Shown: positions 17,508 to 27,486, counted from the first letter of the stretch. The stretch: DNA of 64,000 bases from Roseateles saccharophilus (GCF_004342485.1 NZ_SMBU01000002.1:124001-188000); one strand, 5' to 3'. Notes: generated by a model not told the origin, from the letters alone. Numbers and translations: made by a program.

Positions 17508-18026
17508 TCAGCCGTGGCCGCAGCCCGAACGCGGCCGGGCATCCGGCGCGGGCTGCAAGGCCGCCGTGGCGGGCGTGGCGAACAGCAGCGGCCTGACCCA
17601 GGCCAGCGCTGCGCTGGCTCGATCGAAGACTCGAAAGGGCAGGGCGTGCTCCTCGAAGAGCGGTGCGAACTGGAGGCACATCAGGTCCAGCCCCTCGACG
17701 TCGGGGCCGCCGACCCAGGCGACGGCGACATAGTCGTGGCGGCTCCGCATGAAGGCGTCGAAGCCGCGTCGGTAAAGCAGGAAGGCATCCGGCGACATCA
17801 GCGCGCTGTCCACCCATTCCATGACGGAGGCCATCTGCTTCGACTCCAGCTTCCAGCGATCGACGGCGGCCTGCCGCTGGCGGCCATAGGCCTGGAGCGC
17901 CTCGACATTGAACGGGCCGTGGCTCGTCCACATGAGTACGCCCCGGTCCATATGGCATCTGAACTCGCCATGGGGAGAGAACCCGCCGGCTGCGAAGTCG
18001 TTGCTGCTGAGTACCTCAGGATCCAT
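17508..18026 (-). CDS. Hypothetical protein, possibly SpoIIAA/STAS-like
   Basis: 172 residues with no signal peptide or TM helix. The pattern (FRCHMDRGVLMWTSHGPFN, then a helix QAYGRQRQAAVDRW, a strand-helix unit DYVAVAWVGGPDVEG and a final strand-helix pair) resembles small SpoIIAA/STAS-like alpha-beta proteins, but I hold this only loosely. The tail after about residue 150 is Pro/Arg-rich. It is 13 bp upstream of the citE-like gene on the same strand and probably co-transcribed. Confidence 0.7.
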   Translation of the reverse strand: MDPEVLSSNDFAAGGFSPHGEFRCHMDRGVLMWTSHGPFNVEALQAYGRQRQAAVDRWKLESKQMASVMEWVDSALMSPDAFLLYRRGFDAFMRSRHDYVAVAWVGGPDVEGLDLMCLQFAPLFEEHALPFRVFDRASAALAWVRPLLFATPATAALQPAPDARPRSGCGHG

Positions 18027-18177
18027 GGCGGGGCCTCATGGCACAAGTTGGCTTCCGGCTGGCGGCATCGCTGGCGCAGACCGCACGCGGCGCGCATCCG
18101 CCAGGTCCGCCCAAGTGTGTTGATGGGCGCCGCCCGCGTCAATTGGCGATGCCGAGAGCATGGCCTGGCGCCAAATG

Positions 18178-18203
18178 ACAGACGGCCCCGCGGGGCCGTC
18201 TGT
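18178..18203 (-). terminator. Terminator-like palindrome downstream of mdh
   Basis: A perfect 26-nt palindrome with arms ACAGACGGCCCCG/CGGGGCCGTCTGT lies 25 bp after the mdh stop. The T tract is weak (TGTCATTT on the minus strand), but strength and position fit an mdh terminator. The rest of the 200-bp gap up to 18026 shows nothing else I can name. Confidence 0.7.
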
Positions 18204-18228
18204 GTTGGTGCTGAGTCGCGGAAGACGA

Positions 18229-19215
18229 TTACAGCAGGTGCTTCACGCCGTCCTGCTCGTCCGTCAGTTCCTTCAGCGTCTTGTTGATGCACTCCTGCGA
18301 GAAGGCGTCGATCTCGATGCCTTGCACGATCTTGTACTCGCCGCCCTCGCAGGTGACCGGGTAGCCGAACATCACGTCCTTCGGGATGCCGTATTCGCCA
18401 CCCGACGGGATGCCCATCGTGACCCACTTGCCGTTGGTGCCCAGGGCCCAGTCACGCATATGGTCGATGGCGGCGTTGGCGGCCGAGGCGGCCGACGACA
18501 GGCCGCGAGCGGCGATGATGGCCGCGCCACGCTTGCCGACGGTGGGCAGGAAGACGTCGCGGTTCCAGGGCTCGTCGTTGATCATGGCCTTGACCGACTG
18601 GCCGTCGATGGTGGCGTTGCGGTAGTCGGCGTACATCGTCGGCGAGTGGTTGCCCCACACGGCCAGCTTCTCGATGGAGGCGACGGCCTTGCCGGTCTTG
18701 GCGGCCAGCTGGCTGGCGGCACGGTTGTGGTCCAGGCGCAGCATGGCGGTGAAGTTCTTGGCCGGCAGGTCCGGGGCCGACTTCATCGCGATGTAGGCAT
18801 TGGTGTTGGCCGGGTTGCCGACCACCAGCACCTTGACGTTGCGCGAGGCGACGGCGTTCAGTGCCTTGCCCTGGGTCGTGAAGATGGCGCCGTTGACGGC
18901 CAGCAGCTCGGCACGCTCCATGCCCGGGCCGCGCGGACGCGAGCCGACCAGCAGCGCGTAGTCGGTGTCCTTGAAGGCGGTCATCGGGTCGCTGTGCGCT
19001 TCGACGCCGGCCAGCAGCGGGAAGGCGCAGTCTTCCAGCTCCATGATCACGCCCTTCAGCGCGTTCTGGGCCTTCTCGTCGGGGATCTCCAGCAGCTGCA
19101 GGATGACGGGCTGGTCCTTGCCCAGCATTTCGCCGGAGGCGATGCGGAACAGCAGGGCGTAGCCGATCTGGCCGGCAGCGCCGGTAACGGCGACGCGAAC
19201 GGGTTTCTTGCTCAT
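18229..19215 (-). CDS. mdh: Malate dehydrogenase
   Basis: NAD-dependent TCA enzyme converting malate to oxaloacetate, 328 residues, the cytosolic-type MDH length of Burkholderiales. NAD loop [11 protein letters not shown] (residues 12-22), substrate arginines in [15 protein letters not shown]162/R165 in RLDHNRA and catalytic H190 in WGNHSPTMY. Start at 19215 follows a GGAG. It is divergent from the GntR regulator that leads into sdhCDAB, an arrangement suggesting shared control. Confidence 0.97.
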   Translation of the reverse strand: MSKKPVRVAVTGAAGQIGYALLFRIASGEMLGKDQPVILQLLEIPDEKAQNALKGVIMELEDCAFPLLAGVEAHSDPMTAFKDTDYALLVGSRPRGPGMERAELLAVNGAIFTTQGKALNAVASRNVKVLVVGNPANTNAYIAMKSAPDLPAKNFTAMLRLDHNRAASQLAAKTGKAVASIEKLAVWGNHSPTMYADYRNATIDGQSVKAMINDEPWNRDVFLPTVGKRGAAIIAARGLSSAASAANAAIDHMRDWALGTNGKWVTMGIPSGGEYGIPKDVMFGYPVTCEGGEYKIVQGIEIDAFSQECINKTLKELTDEQDGVKHLL

Positions 19216-19295
19216 GGAGGTCTCCGAAGGGGCAGTAAAAAAATCGGGGCGAATCCTGTCAAGTGTACGGGCATACCCTGTGCTGCAATGCGCCC

Positions 19296-20024
19296 ATGCC
19301 CTCAACGAAGCCCAGGCCTTCCGCGCCGCTCTATGAGCAGATCCGCCAACTCATCGTCGCCGCGCTGGCCGCCGGCGAGTGGAGGCCGGGCGACGCCCTG
19401 CCCAGCGAGGCGGCCCTGGCCGAGCGTTTCGGCGCCAGCCCCGGCACGGTGCGGCGGGCGCTGGACGAGCTGACGGCCGAGCATCTCGTCGAGCGCCGCC
19501 AGGGCAGCGGCACCTTCGTGTCCACGCATGCGGCGCCGCGCCAGCAGTTCCGCTTCCTGCGCCTGGTGGCCGACGACGAGGCCGGCAGCTTCAGCCGCGA
19601 GCTGCTGGGCTGCCGGCGCGTGCGCGCCGCGGCCGAGGTTGCGCGGGCGCTGGGCCTGCGCACGGCGGAGCCGGTCATCGAGGTGCGCCGGCTGTTGCAT
19701 CGGCGGGACCGACCCGTCGTGCTTGATGAACTCTGGCTTCCCGAGAGGCATTTCGAGGGCCTGACGGCGGACGTGATCCAGAACCATCCGGGTGCGCTCT
19801 ATGCGCTTTTCGAATCGCGCTTCGGCGTGCACATGGTCAGGGCGGAGGAGAAGCTGCGTGCGGTCGCCGCCACGCCCGAGGCTGCGCGGCTGCTGCAGGT
19901 GCCCGAGGGCGAGCCGCTGCTCAGCGTGGAGCGGCTGGCCTACACCTACGGCGACCGTCCGGTCGAGTTGAGGCGAGGGCTTTACCACACCCTCGCCGAC
20001 CATTACCGCAACGAGTTGAACTGA
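19296..20024 (+). CDS. GntR-family (HutC-type) regulator of the TCA cluster
   Basis: 242 residues. Winged helix at about 8-75 ([49 protein letters not shown]), then a UTRA ligand-binding domain (about 90-235, [25 protein letters not shown]). UTRA domains bind small metabolites. The gene is divergent from mdh and 93 bp upstream of sdhC on the same strand, so it is the obvious candidate to control both. The ATG at 19296 is the start nearest the conserved domain. Confidence 0.9.
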   Translation: MPSTKPRPSAPLYEQIRQLIVAALAAGEWRPGDALPSEAALAERFGASPGTVRRALDELTAEHLVERRQGSGTFVSTHAAPRQQFRFLRLVADDEAGSFSRELLGCRRVRAAAEVARALGLRTAEPVIEVRRLLHRRDRPVVLDELWLPERHFEGLTADVIQNHPGALYALFESRFGVHMVRAEEKLRAVAATPEAARLLQVPEGEPLLSVERLAYTYGDRPVELRRGLYHTLADHYRNELN

Positions 20025-20077
20025 AGCTGACGATGGCGCAGTGCAGCATTGACGAGCGGCGAGGCAAAGCTTGGCCC

Positions 20078-20083
20078 TAGAAT
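20078..20083 (+). promoter_or_regulatory. Possible -10 element of the sdh operon
   Basis: TAGAAT 35 bp upstream of the sdhC ATG. No good -35 lies 16-18 bp further up (the TTGACG at 20050-20055 is 22 bp away), so this is tentative and an activator may be needed. Confidence 0.3.
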
Positions 20084-20117
20084 CGTTTGGTTTCACCCCG
20101 ATTACGCAGGCTCGACC

Positions 20118-20546
20118 ATGACGGACAGCGCCAAGACAAGACCCGTATACCGAAATATTCACGTCACGCAGATCGTCAGTTACCGTCTGCCCCCCGCCGG
20201 CATCGTCTCCATCCTGCACCGCGTCAGCGGCCTGCTGATGTTTGCGCTGCTGCCCTTCGTGATCTGGATGCTGGACGCCAGTCTGAGCTCCGAGATCTCC
20301 TACGACGGCTTCACCAACGTCTTCGTGGCTGGCGTCGCCGGCCTGCCGGCCTGGTTCGTAAAGCTGGTCGTGCTGGGGCTGCTGTGGGCCTATCTGCACC
20401 ACTTCATCGCCGGCGTGCGCCATCTGTGGATGGACGCGACGCACAGCGTCAGCAAGGCCCAGGGCCACAGCTCGGCGCTGCTGACGCTGGGCCTGAGCAT
20501 CGCGTTGACCGTGGTGCTGGGCGCCAAGCTGTTCGGCCTGTACTGA
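20118..20546 (+). CDS. sdhC: Succinate dehydrogenase cytochrome b556 subunit
   Basis: Inner-membrane anchor of complex II that helps bind haem b and quinone, 142 residues with three TM helices (about 30-52, 72-96, 118-140). The conserved PAGIVSILHRVSG (H34) quinone-site motif and LHHFIAGVRHLWMD (His haem ligand about residue 95) are present. The ATG at 20118 gives the family N-terminus MTDSAKTRPVYRNI. First of a five-gene sdh operon. Confidence 0.95.
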   Translation: MTDSAKTRPVYRNIHVTQIVSYRLPPAGIVSILHRVSGLLMFALLPFVIWMLDASLSSEISYDGFTNVFVAGVAGLPAWFVKLVVLGLLWAYLHHFIAGVRHLWMDATHSVSKAQGHSSALLTLGLSIALTVVLGAKLFGLY

Positions 20547-20568
20547 GCAAACCTGCAAGGACAACAAC

Positions 20569-20928
20569 ATGAGCACTTTTGGCTCCAAGCGCCTCGTCGT
20601 GGGCGCGCATTACGGCCTGCGTGACTGGCTCGCCCAGCGCGTCACCGCCGTGCTGATGGCCCTGTTCACCGTCGCCGTGCTGGCCCGCTTCCTGATGCCC
20701 GGCGAGCTGGGCTACGACCACTGGGCCGGCGTCTTCGCGCCGCAGTGGATGAAGGTCCTGACCTTCGTCGCCATCCTGGCGCTGGCCTACCACGCCTGGG
20801 TGGGCGTGCGGGACATCTGGATGGACTATGTGAAGCCGGTCGGTGTGCGACTGGCCCTGCAAGTGTTTTCGATCGTGTGGCTGCTTGGCTGTGCCGGCTG
20901 GGCAATCCAGGTGCTGTGGAGACTGTGA
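20569..20928 (+). CDS. sdhD: Succinate dehydrogenase membrane anchor subunit
   Basis: Second membrane anchor of complex II, 119 residues, three TM helices (about 22-44, 57-77, 92-114). WLAQRVTAVLMAL and YHAWVGVRDIWMDYV are the family motifs, the latter with the His near the haem. Its TGA shares a base with the sdhA ATG (TGATG), so the two are translationally coupled. Confidence 0.94.
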   Translation: MSTFGSKRLVVGAHYGLRDWLAQRVTAVLMALFTVAVLARFLMPGELGYDHWAGVFAPQWMKVLTFVAILALAYHAWVGVRDIWMDYVKPVGVRLALQVFSIVWLLGCAGWAIQVLWRL

Positions 20929-22697
20929 TGACGGCAAAGATTTCGACCCGCAAGTTCGACGTGGTCATCGTCGGGGCCGGTGGCTCCGGCATGCGCGCCT
21001 CGCTGCAGCTCTCGCTGGCCGGCCTCAACGTGGCCGTGCTGTCCAAGGTCTTCCCGACCCGCTCGCACACCGTCGCCGCCCAGGGCGGCATCGGCGCCTC
21101 GCTCGGCAACATGAGCGAGGACAACTGGCACTACCACTTCTTCGACACCGTCAAGGGTTCGGACTGGCTGGGTGACCAGGACGCCATCGAGTTCATGTGC
21201 CGCGAGGCGCCCAAGGTCGTCTACGAGCTCGAGCACTTCGGCATGCCCTTCGACCGCAATGCCGACGGCACGATCTACCAGCGCCCCTTCGGCGGCCACA
21301 CCGCCAACTACGGCGAGAAGCCCGTGCAGCGCGCCTGCGCAGCGGCCGACCGCACCGGTCACGCGTTGCTGCACACGCTCTACCAGCAGAACGTCAAGGC
21401 CCGCACCAACTTCTTCGTCGAGTGGATGGCGCTGGACATCATCCGCGACGCCGAGGGCGATGCCGTCGGCGTGACCGCGCTGGAGATGGAGACCGGCGAG
21501 GTCCACATCCTGCACGCCAAGACCGTGCTGCTGGCCACGGGCGGTGCCGGCCGCATCTTCGCGGCCAGCACCAATGCCTTCATCAACACCGGTGACGGCC
21601 TGGGCATGGCGGCGCGCGCCGGCATCCCGCTGGAAGACATGGAGTTCTGGCAGTTCCATCCGACCGGCGTGGCCGGCGCGGGCGTGCTGCTGACCGAAGG
21701 CTGCCGCGGCGAGGGCGCCATCCTGCGCAACAGCAATGGCGAGCGCTTCATGGAGCGCTATGCGCCAACGCTGAAGGACCTGGCGCCGCGCGACTTCGTG
21801 TCGCGCTCGATGGACCAGGAGATCAAGGAAGGTCGCGGCTGCGGTCCCAACAAGGACTATGTGCTGCTGGACATGACCCACCTGGGCGCCGAGACCATCG
21901 CCAAGCGCCTGCCCTCGGTGCTGGAGATCGGCCACAACTTCGCCAACGTCGACATCACGAAGGAACCGATTCCCGTCGTGCCGACCATCCACTACCAGAT
22001 GGGTGGCATCCCGACGAACGTGCACGGCCAGGTGGTCGTGCCCAAGAACGGCAAGCACAACGACATCATCAACGGCCTCTACGCCGTGGGCGAGTGCTCC
22101 TGCGTGTCGGTGCACGGCGCCAACCGCCTGGGCACGAACTCGCTGCTGGACCTGGTCGTCTTCGGCCGCGCCGCGGGCAACCACATCGTCGACTTCAATC
22201 TGAAGACGAAGTCGCACAAGGACCTGCCCAAGGACGCCGCCGACCGCACGCTGGCACGCCTCGCACGCCTGGAGTCGGCCACCAACGGCGAGTACGCGCA
22301 GAACGTCGCCAACGACATCCGCGCGACGATGCAGAAGCACGCCGGCGTGTTCCGTACGCAGGCGACCATGGACGAAGGCGTCCGCAAGATCAAGGAAGTC
22401 GCGGCCCGCGTCGGCGGTATCGGCCTGAAGGACAAGTCCAAGGTCTTCAACACCGAGCGCGTCGAGGCGCTGGAAGTGGAGAACCTCATCGAAGCCGCCC
22501 AGGCCACGATGATCTCCGCCGCTGCCCGCCCCGAGAGCCGTGGCGCCCATGCGCACAACGACTACCCGAACCGCGACGACGCGAACTGGATGAAGCACAC
22601 GCTGTGGTACTCCGAAGGCAACCGCCTGGACTACAAGCCTGTGAACCTGACGCCGCTGACCGTTGAATCGGTTCCGCCCAAGGTCCGTACCTTCTAA
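20928..22697 (+). CDS. sdhA: Succinate dehydrogenase flavoprotein subunit
   Basis: Catalytic subunit oxidising succinate to fumarate, 589 residues. The FAD dinucleotide motif [13 protein letters not shown] lies at 12-24, and H47 in [10 protein letters not shown] is the covalent flavin-attachment His. Substrate-site segments [20 protein letters not shown] and [18 protein letters not shown] are intact. The FAD is expected to be inserted with help from SdhE, encoded three genes later. Confidence 0.97.
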   Translation: MTAKISTRKFDVVIVGAGGSGMRASLQLSLAGLNVAVLSKVFPTRSHTVAAQGGIGASLGNMSEDNWHYHFFDTVKGSDWLGDQDAIEFMCREAPKVVYELEHFGMPFDRNADGTIYQRPFGGHTANYGEKPVQRACAAADRTGHALLHTLYQQNVKARTNFFVEWMALDIIRDAEGDAVGVTALEMETGEVHILHAKTVLLATGGAGRIFAASTNAFINTGDGLGMAARAGIPLEDMEFWQFHPTGVAGAGVLLTEGCRGEGAILRNSNGERFMERYAPTLKDLAPRDFVSRSMDQEIKEGRGCGPNKDYVLLDMTHLGAETIAKRLPSVLEIGHNFANVDITKEPIPVVPTIHYQMGGIPTNVHGQVVVPKNGKHNDIINGLYAVGECSCVSVHGANRLGTNSLLDLVVFGRAAGNHIVDFNLKTKSHKDLPKDAADRTLARLARLESATNGEYAQNVANDIRATMQKHAGVFRTQATMDEGVRKIKEVAARVGGIGLKDKSKVFNTERVEALEVENLIEAAQATMISAAARPESRGAHAHNDYPNRDDANWMKHTLWYSEGNRLDYKPVNLTPLTVESVPPKVRTF

Positions 22698-22722
22698 GCC
22701 GGGTCGACAAGGACATAGAGAA

Positions 22723-23424
22723 ATGAAGCGCACCTTCCAGATCTACCGCTACGACCCCGACAAGGACGCCAAGCCCTACATGCAGACCCTCGAGGTCGAG
22801 CTGGACGGCCATGAGCGCATGCTGCTCGACGCCCTGGTCAAGCTGAAGGCGGTCGACCCCAGCCTGTCCTTCCGCCGCTCCTGCCGCGAAGGCGTCTGCG
22901 GCTCGGACGCGATGAACATCAATGGCAAGAACGGCCTGGCCTGCCTGACGAATATGCGCACGCTGCCGGGTGTCATCACGCTGAAGCCGCTGCCGGGCCT
23001 GCCCGTCGTGCGCGACCTCATCGTCGACATGACGCAGTTCTTCAAGCAGTACCACTCGATCAAGCCCTATCTCGTCAACGACAACCCGCCGCCCGAGAAG
23101 GAGCGCCTGCAGTCGCCCGTCGAGCGCGAGGAGCTGGACGGCCTGTACGAGTGCATCCTGTGCGCGAGCTGCTCGACGAGCTGCCCGAGCTTCTGGTGGA
23201 ACCCCGACAAATTCGTCGGCCCGGCCGGCCTGCTGCAGGCCTACCGCTTTATCGCCGACAGCCGCGACGAAGCCACCGCCGAGCGCCTGGACAACCTCGA
23301 AGACCCCTACCGCCTGTTCCGCTGCCACACGATCATGAACTGCGTGGACGTCTGCCCCAAGGGCCTGAACCCCACGAAGGCCATCGGCAAGATCAAGGAA
23401 CTGATGGTCCGCCGCGCGGTCTGA
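22723..23424 (+). CDS. sdhB: Succinate dehydrogenase iron-sulfur subunit
   Basis: Electron-transfer subunit, 233 residues. [2Fe-2S] ligands C54, C59, D62 and C74 ([14 protein letters not shown]) match the E. coli Cys/Cys/Asp/Cys set. [4Fe-4S] and [3Fe-4S] ligands are in [16 protein letters not shown] and [17 protein letters not shown]. Start at 22723 ([13 protein letters not shown]). Confidence 0.97.
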   Translation: MKRTFQIYRYDPDKDAKPYMQTLEVELDGHERMLLDALVKLKAVDPSLSFRRSCREGVCGSDAMNINGKNGLACLTNMRTLPGVITLKPLPGLPVVRDLIVDMTQFFKQYHSIKPYLVNDNPPPEKERLQSPVEREELDGLYECILCASCSTSCPSFWWNPDKFVGPAGLLQAYRFIADSRDEATAERLDNLEDPYRLFRCHTIMNCVDVCPKGLNPTKAIGKIKELMVRRAV

Positions 23425-23428
23425 TGAG

Positions 23429-23701
23429 ATGAGCGAAGTGGCTGTCCCGATGATCGACGAACGCGCGCTGTCCAAGCTGCGCTGGCGCTGCCGTCGGGGC
23501 CTGCTCGAGAACGATCTCTTCATCGAGCGCTTCTTCGCCCGCCAGGGCGAGCGCGTCAGCGTCACGCAGGCCGAGGGCCTGACGATGTTGATGGACCTGG
23601 CCGACAACGACCTATTGGACCTGCTCCTGCGCCGCAAGGAGCCCGGTGGTGAAATCGACACCGCTGCGGTGCGCGAGGTCCTGGGCCTGTTGCGCACCTG
23701 A
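23429..23701 (+). CDS. sdhE: FAD assembly factor SdhE
   Basis: Small cytosolic factor for covalent flavinylation of SdhA, 90 residues, five-helix fold. The functional RGxxE motif is present as R23-G24-L-L-E27. It starts 4 bp after the sdhB stop and is followed after 30 bp by gltA, so it belongs to the sdh-gltA transcript. Confidence 0.93.
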   Translation: MSEVAVPMIDERALSKLRWRCRRGLLENDLFIERFFARQGERVSVTQAEGLTMLMDLADNDLLDLLLRRKEPGGEIDTAAVREVLGLLRT

Positions 23702-23731
23702 ACGAATTACCAAGCCTCAAAGGACTGCTTT

Positions 23732-25042
23732 ATGACCCCGTCCGACGTCAAAGCCACCCTGTCGTTCTCCGACGGCAGCCCCTCGATGGACCTGCCCCTG
23801 TACAAGGGCACGATCGGCCCGGATGTCATCGACATCCGCAAGCTCTACGGCCAGACCGGCAAGTTCACCTACGACCCCGGCTTCCTGAGCACGGCGTCGT
23901 GCAACTCGACCATCACCTACATCGATGGCGACAAGGGCGAACTGCTCTACCGCGGCTACCCCATCGAGCAACTCGCGGTGAACTGCGACTACCTCGAAAC
24001 CTGCTATCTGCTGCTGTACGGAGAGCTGCCCAACGCGACGCAGAAGGCCAACTTCGAAGACCGTGTGATGCACCACACGATGGTCAACGAGCAGATGCAG
24101 TTCTTCCTGCGCGGTTTCCGCCGTGACGCCCACCCGATGGCCGTCATGACGGGCCTGGTGGGTGCGCTGTCTGCCTTCTATCACGACAGCACCGACATCA
24201 ATAACCCCGAGCACCGCGAGATCGCGGCGATCCGCCTGATCGCCAAGATGCCGACCTTGGTGTCCATGGCCTACAAGTACACCGTCGGCCAGCCCTACAT
24301 CTACCCGAAGAACGACCTCAGCTACGCCGGCAACTTCATGCGCATGATGTTCGCCACGCCCTGCGAGGAGTACAAGCCCAACGACGTGCTGGTGCGAGCG
24401 ATGGACCGCATCTTCACGCTGCACGCCGACCACGAGCAGAACGCGTCGACCTCGACCGTGCGCCTGTGCGGCTCGTCGGGCACCAACCCGTTCGCGGCCA
24501 TCGCGGCCGGCGTGGCCTGCCTGTGGGGCCCGGCGCACGGCGGCGCCAACGAAGCTTGCCTGAACATGCTGGGCGACATCCAGAAGCAGGGTGGCGTGGC
24601 CCGCATCGGCGACTTCATCGGCAAGGTCAAGGACAAGAACTCCGGCGTCAAGCTGATGGGCTTTGGCCATCGCGTCTACAAGAACTATGACCCGCGCGCC
24701 AAGCTGATGCGCGAGACCTGCCACGAGGTGCTGAACGAGCTGGGCCTGCAGAACGACCCGCTGTTCGAACTGGCCATGAAGCTCGAGAAGATCGCGCTGG
24801 AAGACGAATACTTCGTCGCCCGCAAGCTCTACCCGAATGTCGACTTCTACTCGGGCATCGTGCAGCGCGCCATCGGCATCCCGGTGCCGCTGTTCACGGC
24901 CATCTTCGCGCTGGCCCGCACGGTCGGCTGGATCGCCCAGCTCAATGAGATGATCGGCGACCCCGAGTACAAGATCGGCCGCCCGCGCCAGCTCTTCGTC
25001 GGCGCCGCCGCGCGCGACGTCAAGCCCATCGGCCAGCGCTGA
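23732..25042 (+). CDS. gltA: Citrate synthase
   Basis: Condenses oxaloacetate and acetyl-CoA, 436 residues, the long type II (NADH-inhibited) form with an N-terminal beta domain. Catalytic H269 (GPAHGGANE), H313 ([11 protein letters not shown]) and D371 (NVDFYSG) are present; [14 protein letters not shown] lies at 231-244. An AAAGGA precedes the ATG. It closes the operon, with a strong terminator after it. Confidence 0.97.
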   Translation: MTPSDVKATLSFSDGSPSMDLPLYKGTIGPDVIDIRKLYGQTGKFTYDPGFLSTASCNSTITYIDGDKGELLYRGYPIEQLAVNCDYLETCYLLLYGELPNATQKANFEDRVMHHTMVNEQMQFFLRGFRRDAHPMAVMTGLVGALSAFYHDSTDINNPEHREIAAIRLIAKMPTLVSMAYKYTVGQPYIYPKNDLSYAGNFMRMMFATPCEEYKPNDVLVRAMDRIFTLHADHEQNASTSTVRLCGSSGTNPFAAIAAGVACLWGPAHGGANEACLNMLGDIQKQGGVARIGDFIGKVKDKNSGVKLMGFGHRVYKNYDPRAKLMRETCHEVLNELGLQNDPLFELAMKLEKIALEDEYFVARKLYPNVDFYSGIVQRAIGIPVPLFTAIFALARTVGWIAQLNEMIGDPEYKIGRPRQLFVGAAARDVKPIGQR

Positions 25043-25062
25043 TTCGCTCTCGCTTCACGCGA

Positions 25063-25089
25063 ACCCCTCGGTCCCCCGAGGGGTTTTTT
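25063..25089 (+). terminator. Rho-independent terminator of the sdh-gltA operon
   Basis: 9-bp stem ACCCCTCGG/CCGAGGGGT, 4-nt loop, then six T. Confidence 0.92.
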
Positions 25090-25103
25090 CATTTGGAGCC
25101 TTG

Positions 25104-26027
25104 ATGCCCGCACCCGAGATCCTTGTCCTAGGCAGCGTCAACCGTGACCTCATCGTGCACGCGCCGCGTCTGCCGCTGCCCGGTGAGACGCTGCGCGGCC
25201 AGCGGTTTGGCTCCTGCCTGGGCGGCAAGGGTGCCAACCAGGCGGTGGCTGCGGCGCGGCTCGGTGCCAAGGTTGCGCTGGCGGCGCGCGTGGGCCGGCT
25301 CGAGAACGGCGCGGCCATGGTGGAGCAGCTGAAAGGCGAGGGCGTCGACACGCGGGCCGTCGCCCAGCCTGCCGACGAGGTGCCCGGCGTGGCGCTGATC
25401 GTCGTCGGCGCCGAGGATGCCGAGAACCAGATCGTCACCGTCGCCGGCTCCAACGGCACGCTGCCGCTGGATCAGGTCGAGGCGCTGGAGCTGGCCGGCC
25501 TGCGCTGGCTGGTGGCCCAGCAGGAGCTGCCGCTGGCCAGCGTCGCCCGTGCCTTCGCGCGCGCGCACGCGGCCGGCGTGAAGACGCTGCTGAACGCCGC
25601 GCCCTATCGTCCAGGCTGCGAAAGCCTGCTGCCCCTCGTCGACCTGCTCGTCGTCAACGCCCTCGAGGCTCGGGCGCTGGTGACGACACCGGGCGGCGGC
25701 GTGGCCGAGCCCGAGGCGCTGGCCCTGGCTTTGCGCGCCAAGGGGCCATCGGCCGTGCTCGTGTCACTCGGCGCCGAGGGGCTGTGCTGGGTCGATGCCG
25801 AGGGCACGCGGCGCGTGCCGGCACGGCGCGTGAAGGCCGTGGACACCGTCGGCGCCGGCGATACCCTGGTCGGCGCCCTTGTCACTGCGCTGGCCGAGGG
25901 CCGGCCGGTCGCGCAGGCACTCGCCTTCGCGCAGGCCGCCGCCGCGCTCGCCGTGTCGCGCCCCGGCGTGCAGGACGCGATGCCGCGCCGCGACGAGGTC
26001 GAGCCACTGCTTGGCGAACCGAACTGA
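25104..26027 (+). CDS. rbsK: PfkB-family sugar kinase, ribokinase-like
   Basis: ATP-dependent kinase of 307 residues. PfkB signature 1 (GGKGANQAVAAARLG) is near residues 38-52 and signature 2 (DTVGAGDTLVGALV), with the catalytic Asp, near 250. An N-terminal LGSVNRDLIVHAPRLP fits ribokinase. The ATG at 25104 has a GGAG 5 nt upstream, better than the adjacent TTG. No ribose transporter is nearby, so another nucleoside or sugar substrate is possible; the next gene is a nucleoside-deaminase-like enzyme, which could support a nucleoside-salvage role. Confidence 0.82.
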   Translation: MPAPEILVLGSVNRDLIVHAPRLPLPGETLRGQRFGSCLGGKGANQAVAAARLGAKVALAARVGRLENGAAMVEQLKGEGVDTRAVAQPADEVPGVALIVVGAEDAENQIVTVAGSNGTLPLDQVEALELAGLRWLVAQQELPLASVARAFARAHAAGVKTLLNAAPYRPGCESLLPLVDLLVVNALEARALVTTPGGGVAEPEALALALRAKGPSAVLVSLGAEGLCWVDAEGTRRVPARRVKAVDTVGAGDTLVGALVTALAEGRPVAQALAFAQAAAALAVSRPGVQDAMPRRDEVEPLLGEPN

Positions 26028-26048
26028 ATCCCACAAGGAGAAGATGAG

Positions 26049-27359
26049 ATGTCCCAGACCCTGCTGCTGCCGCGCTGGCTGCTGACGATGAAGCCCGGTG
26101 AGGGCGTGCTCGACGACCATGCCCTGCTGATCGACGGCGAGCGCATCGCCGCCGTCGGCCCGCGAGCCGAGCTGCTGGCCCGATACCCGCAGGCCGAGCG
26201 CGTCGAGCTGCCCGAGCAGATCCTCATCCCCGGCCTCATCAACGGCCACGCCCACTCGGCCATGACGCTGCTGCGTGGTGTCGCCGACGACGTGCCGCTG
26301 ATGGACTGGCTGCAGAACCACATCTGGCCGCTGGAGAAGAAGTGGGTCAGCGAGGACTGGACCTATCTCGGCTCCAGGCTTGCAGCCGCCGAGGGCCTGC
26401 GCAGCGGCACGACCTATATCAACGACATGTATTTCTTCCCGACCGCGATGGCGCGCGCCGCCGTGGACTCGGGCATCCGCGCGGCGGTGTCGATCAATGT
26501 CATCGACTTCCCGACCGGCTATGCCAGCGGGCCGGACGACTACATCGCCAAGGGCATCGCCGCCTACGAGCAGTACAAGGGCGAGACGCTGCTGGACTGG
26601 ACCAGCGCGCCGCATGCGCCCTACACGGTGTCCGACGAGACCTTCGTCAAGCTGCGCGACCTGGCCGAACGCCTGGACATCCAGATGCACTGCCACATCC
26701 ACGAGACGGCGGGCGAGGTCGGCGACGGTCTCAGGGCCCACGGCGTGCGACCCATCGCGCGGCTGGACAAGCTGGGCCTGTTCAACGAGCGCATGATCGC
26801 CGTGCACATGGTCCACCTCGACGAGGCCGAGATCGAGCTGATGGCTCAGCGCGGCGTGCATCTGGTGCACAACCCCAACTCCAACCTCAAACTGGCCTCG
26901 GGCGTGATGCCGCTCAAGGCGCTGGAGGCCGCCGGCGTGAACACCATCCTCGGCACCGACGGCGCCGCGTCCAACAACCGCCTGGACATGTTCGGTGAGA
27001 TCCGCTCGGCGGCGCTGCTGGCCAAGGGCATCACCGGCGACCCGACGGTGGCCTCCGCGCGCACCGCACTCGAGATGGCCACCATCCGCGCTGCCAAGGC
27101 CATGGGCCGGGCCAGCGACCTCGGTTCGCTGGAGGTCGGCAAGCTGGCCGACTGCGTGGCCGTGTCTCTGGACAGCATCGAGTGCCAGCCGGTCTACAAC
27201 GCGGCCGCCCAGCTCGTCTACGTGGCCGGCCGCGAGCACGTCAGCAATGTTTGGATCGGCGGGCGCCAGCTGCTGCGCGAGCGCCAGCCGACGACGATCG
27301 ACGTCCCGGCGCTGCTGGCCGAGGTGGGCGATGTCGTTGCCCGTATGCGGGCCTCCTGA
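26049..27359 (+). CDS. mtaD: MTA/SAH deaminase-type amidohydrolase (TRZ/ATZ family)
   Basis: Metal-dependent deaminase of 436 residues, probably acting on 5-methylthioadenosine or S-adenosylhomocysteine. Amidohydrolase metal ligands H67 and H69 (NGHAHSAMTLLRG), a His in CHIHET near 215, and the HNPNSNLKL and GTDGAASNNRLDMF segments are intact. A strong AAGGAG precedes the start. It is 21 bp after the kinase gene, so the two are co-transcribed. Relatives include N-ethylammeline and triazine hydrolases, so the substrate is family-level only. Confidence 0.85.
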   Translation: MSQTLLLPRWLLTMKPGEGVLDDHALLIDGERIAAVGPRAELLARYPQAERVELPEQILIPGLINGHAHSAMTLLRGVADDVPLMDWLQNHIWPLEKKWVSEDWTYLGSRLAAAEGLRSGTTYINDMYFFPTAMARAAVDSGIRAAVSINVIDFPTGYASGPDDYIAKGIAAYEQYKGETLLDWTSAPHAPYTVSDETFVKLRDLAERLDIQMHCHIHETAGEVGDGLRAHGVRPIARLDKLGLFNERMIAVHMVHLDEAEIELMAQRGVHLVHNPNSNLKLASGVMPLKALEAAGVNTILGTDGAASNNRLDMFGEIRSAALLAKGITGDPTVASARTALEMATIRAAKAMGRASDLGSLEVGKLADCVAVSLDSIECQPVYNAAAQLVYVAGREHVSNVWIGGRQLLRERQPTTIDVPALLAEVGDVVARMRAS

Positions 27360-27364
27360 ACGGA

Positions 27365-27398
27365 ACAAGCCGGCCTCTGCTTGCAGAGACCGGCTTGT
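27365..27398 (+). terminator. Hairpin after the amidohydrolase gene
   Basis: ACAAGCCGG/CCGGCTTGT plus CTCTGC/GCAGAG form a 15-bp stem with one mismatch and a 2-nt loop, six bases after the stop codon. Few T follow. Confidence 0.75.
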
Positions 27399-27407
27399 CA
27401 TCGAGTG

Positions 27408-27471
27408 ACTCTCGCTGATCCGGCTTTGCCGGTCAGTCGAGAGTGCCCCCTCGAGGGGGCGGGCGACGCCC
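27408..27471. repeat. Array of three abutting hairpins (REP-like)
   Basis: Three dyads lie end to end: 27408-27444 (ACTCTCG, CTGA and CCGGC arms, 16 paired bases around TTT), 27445-27460 (perfect GCCCCCTCGAGGGGGC) and 27461-27471 (GGGCG-A-CGCCC). They fill the space between the convergent amidohydrolase and DUF5666 genes. A CCCCTCG/CGAGGGG core recurs in the array at 39393. Confidence 0.65.
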
Positions 27472-27486
27472 GTAGGGGGTGGGCTG

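Noticed and set aside
18160-19473. 437-codon plus-strand frame over mdh
   Set aside because: Antisense shadow; the minus strand carries MDH with all catalytic residues.
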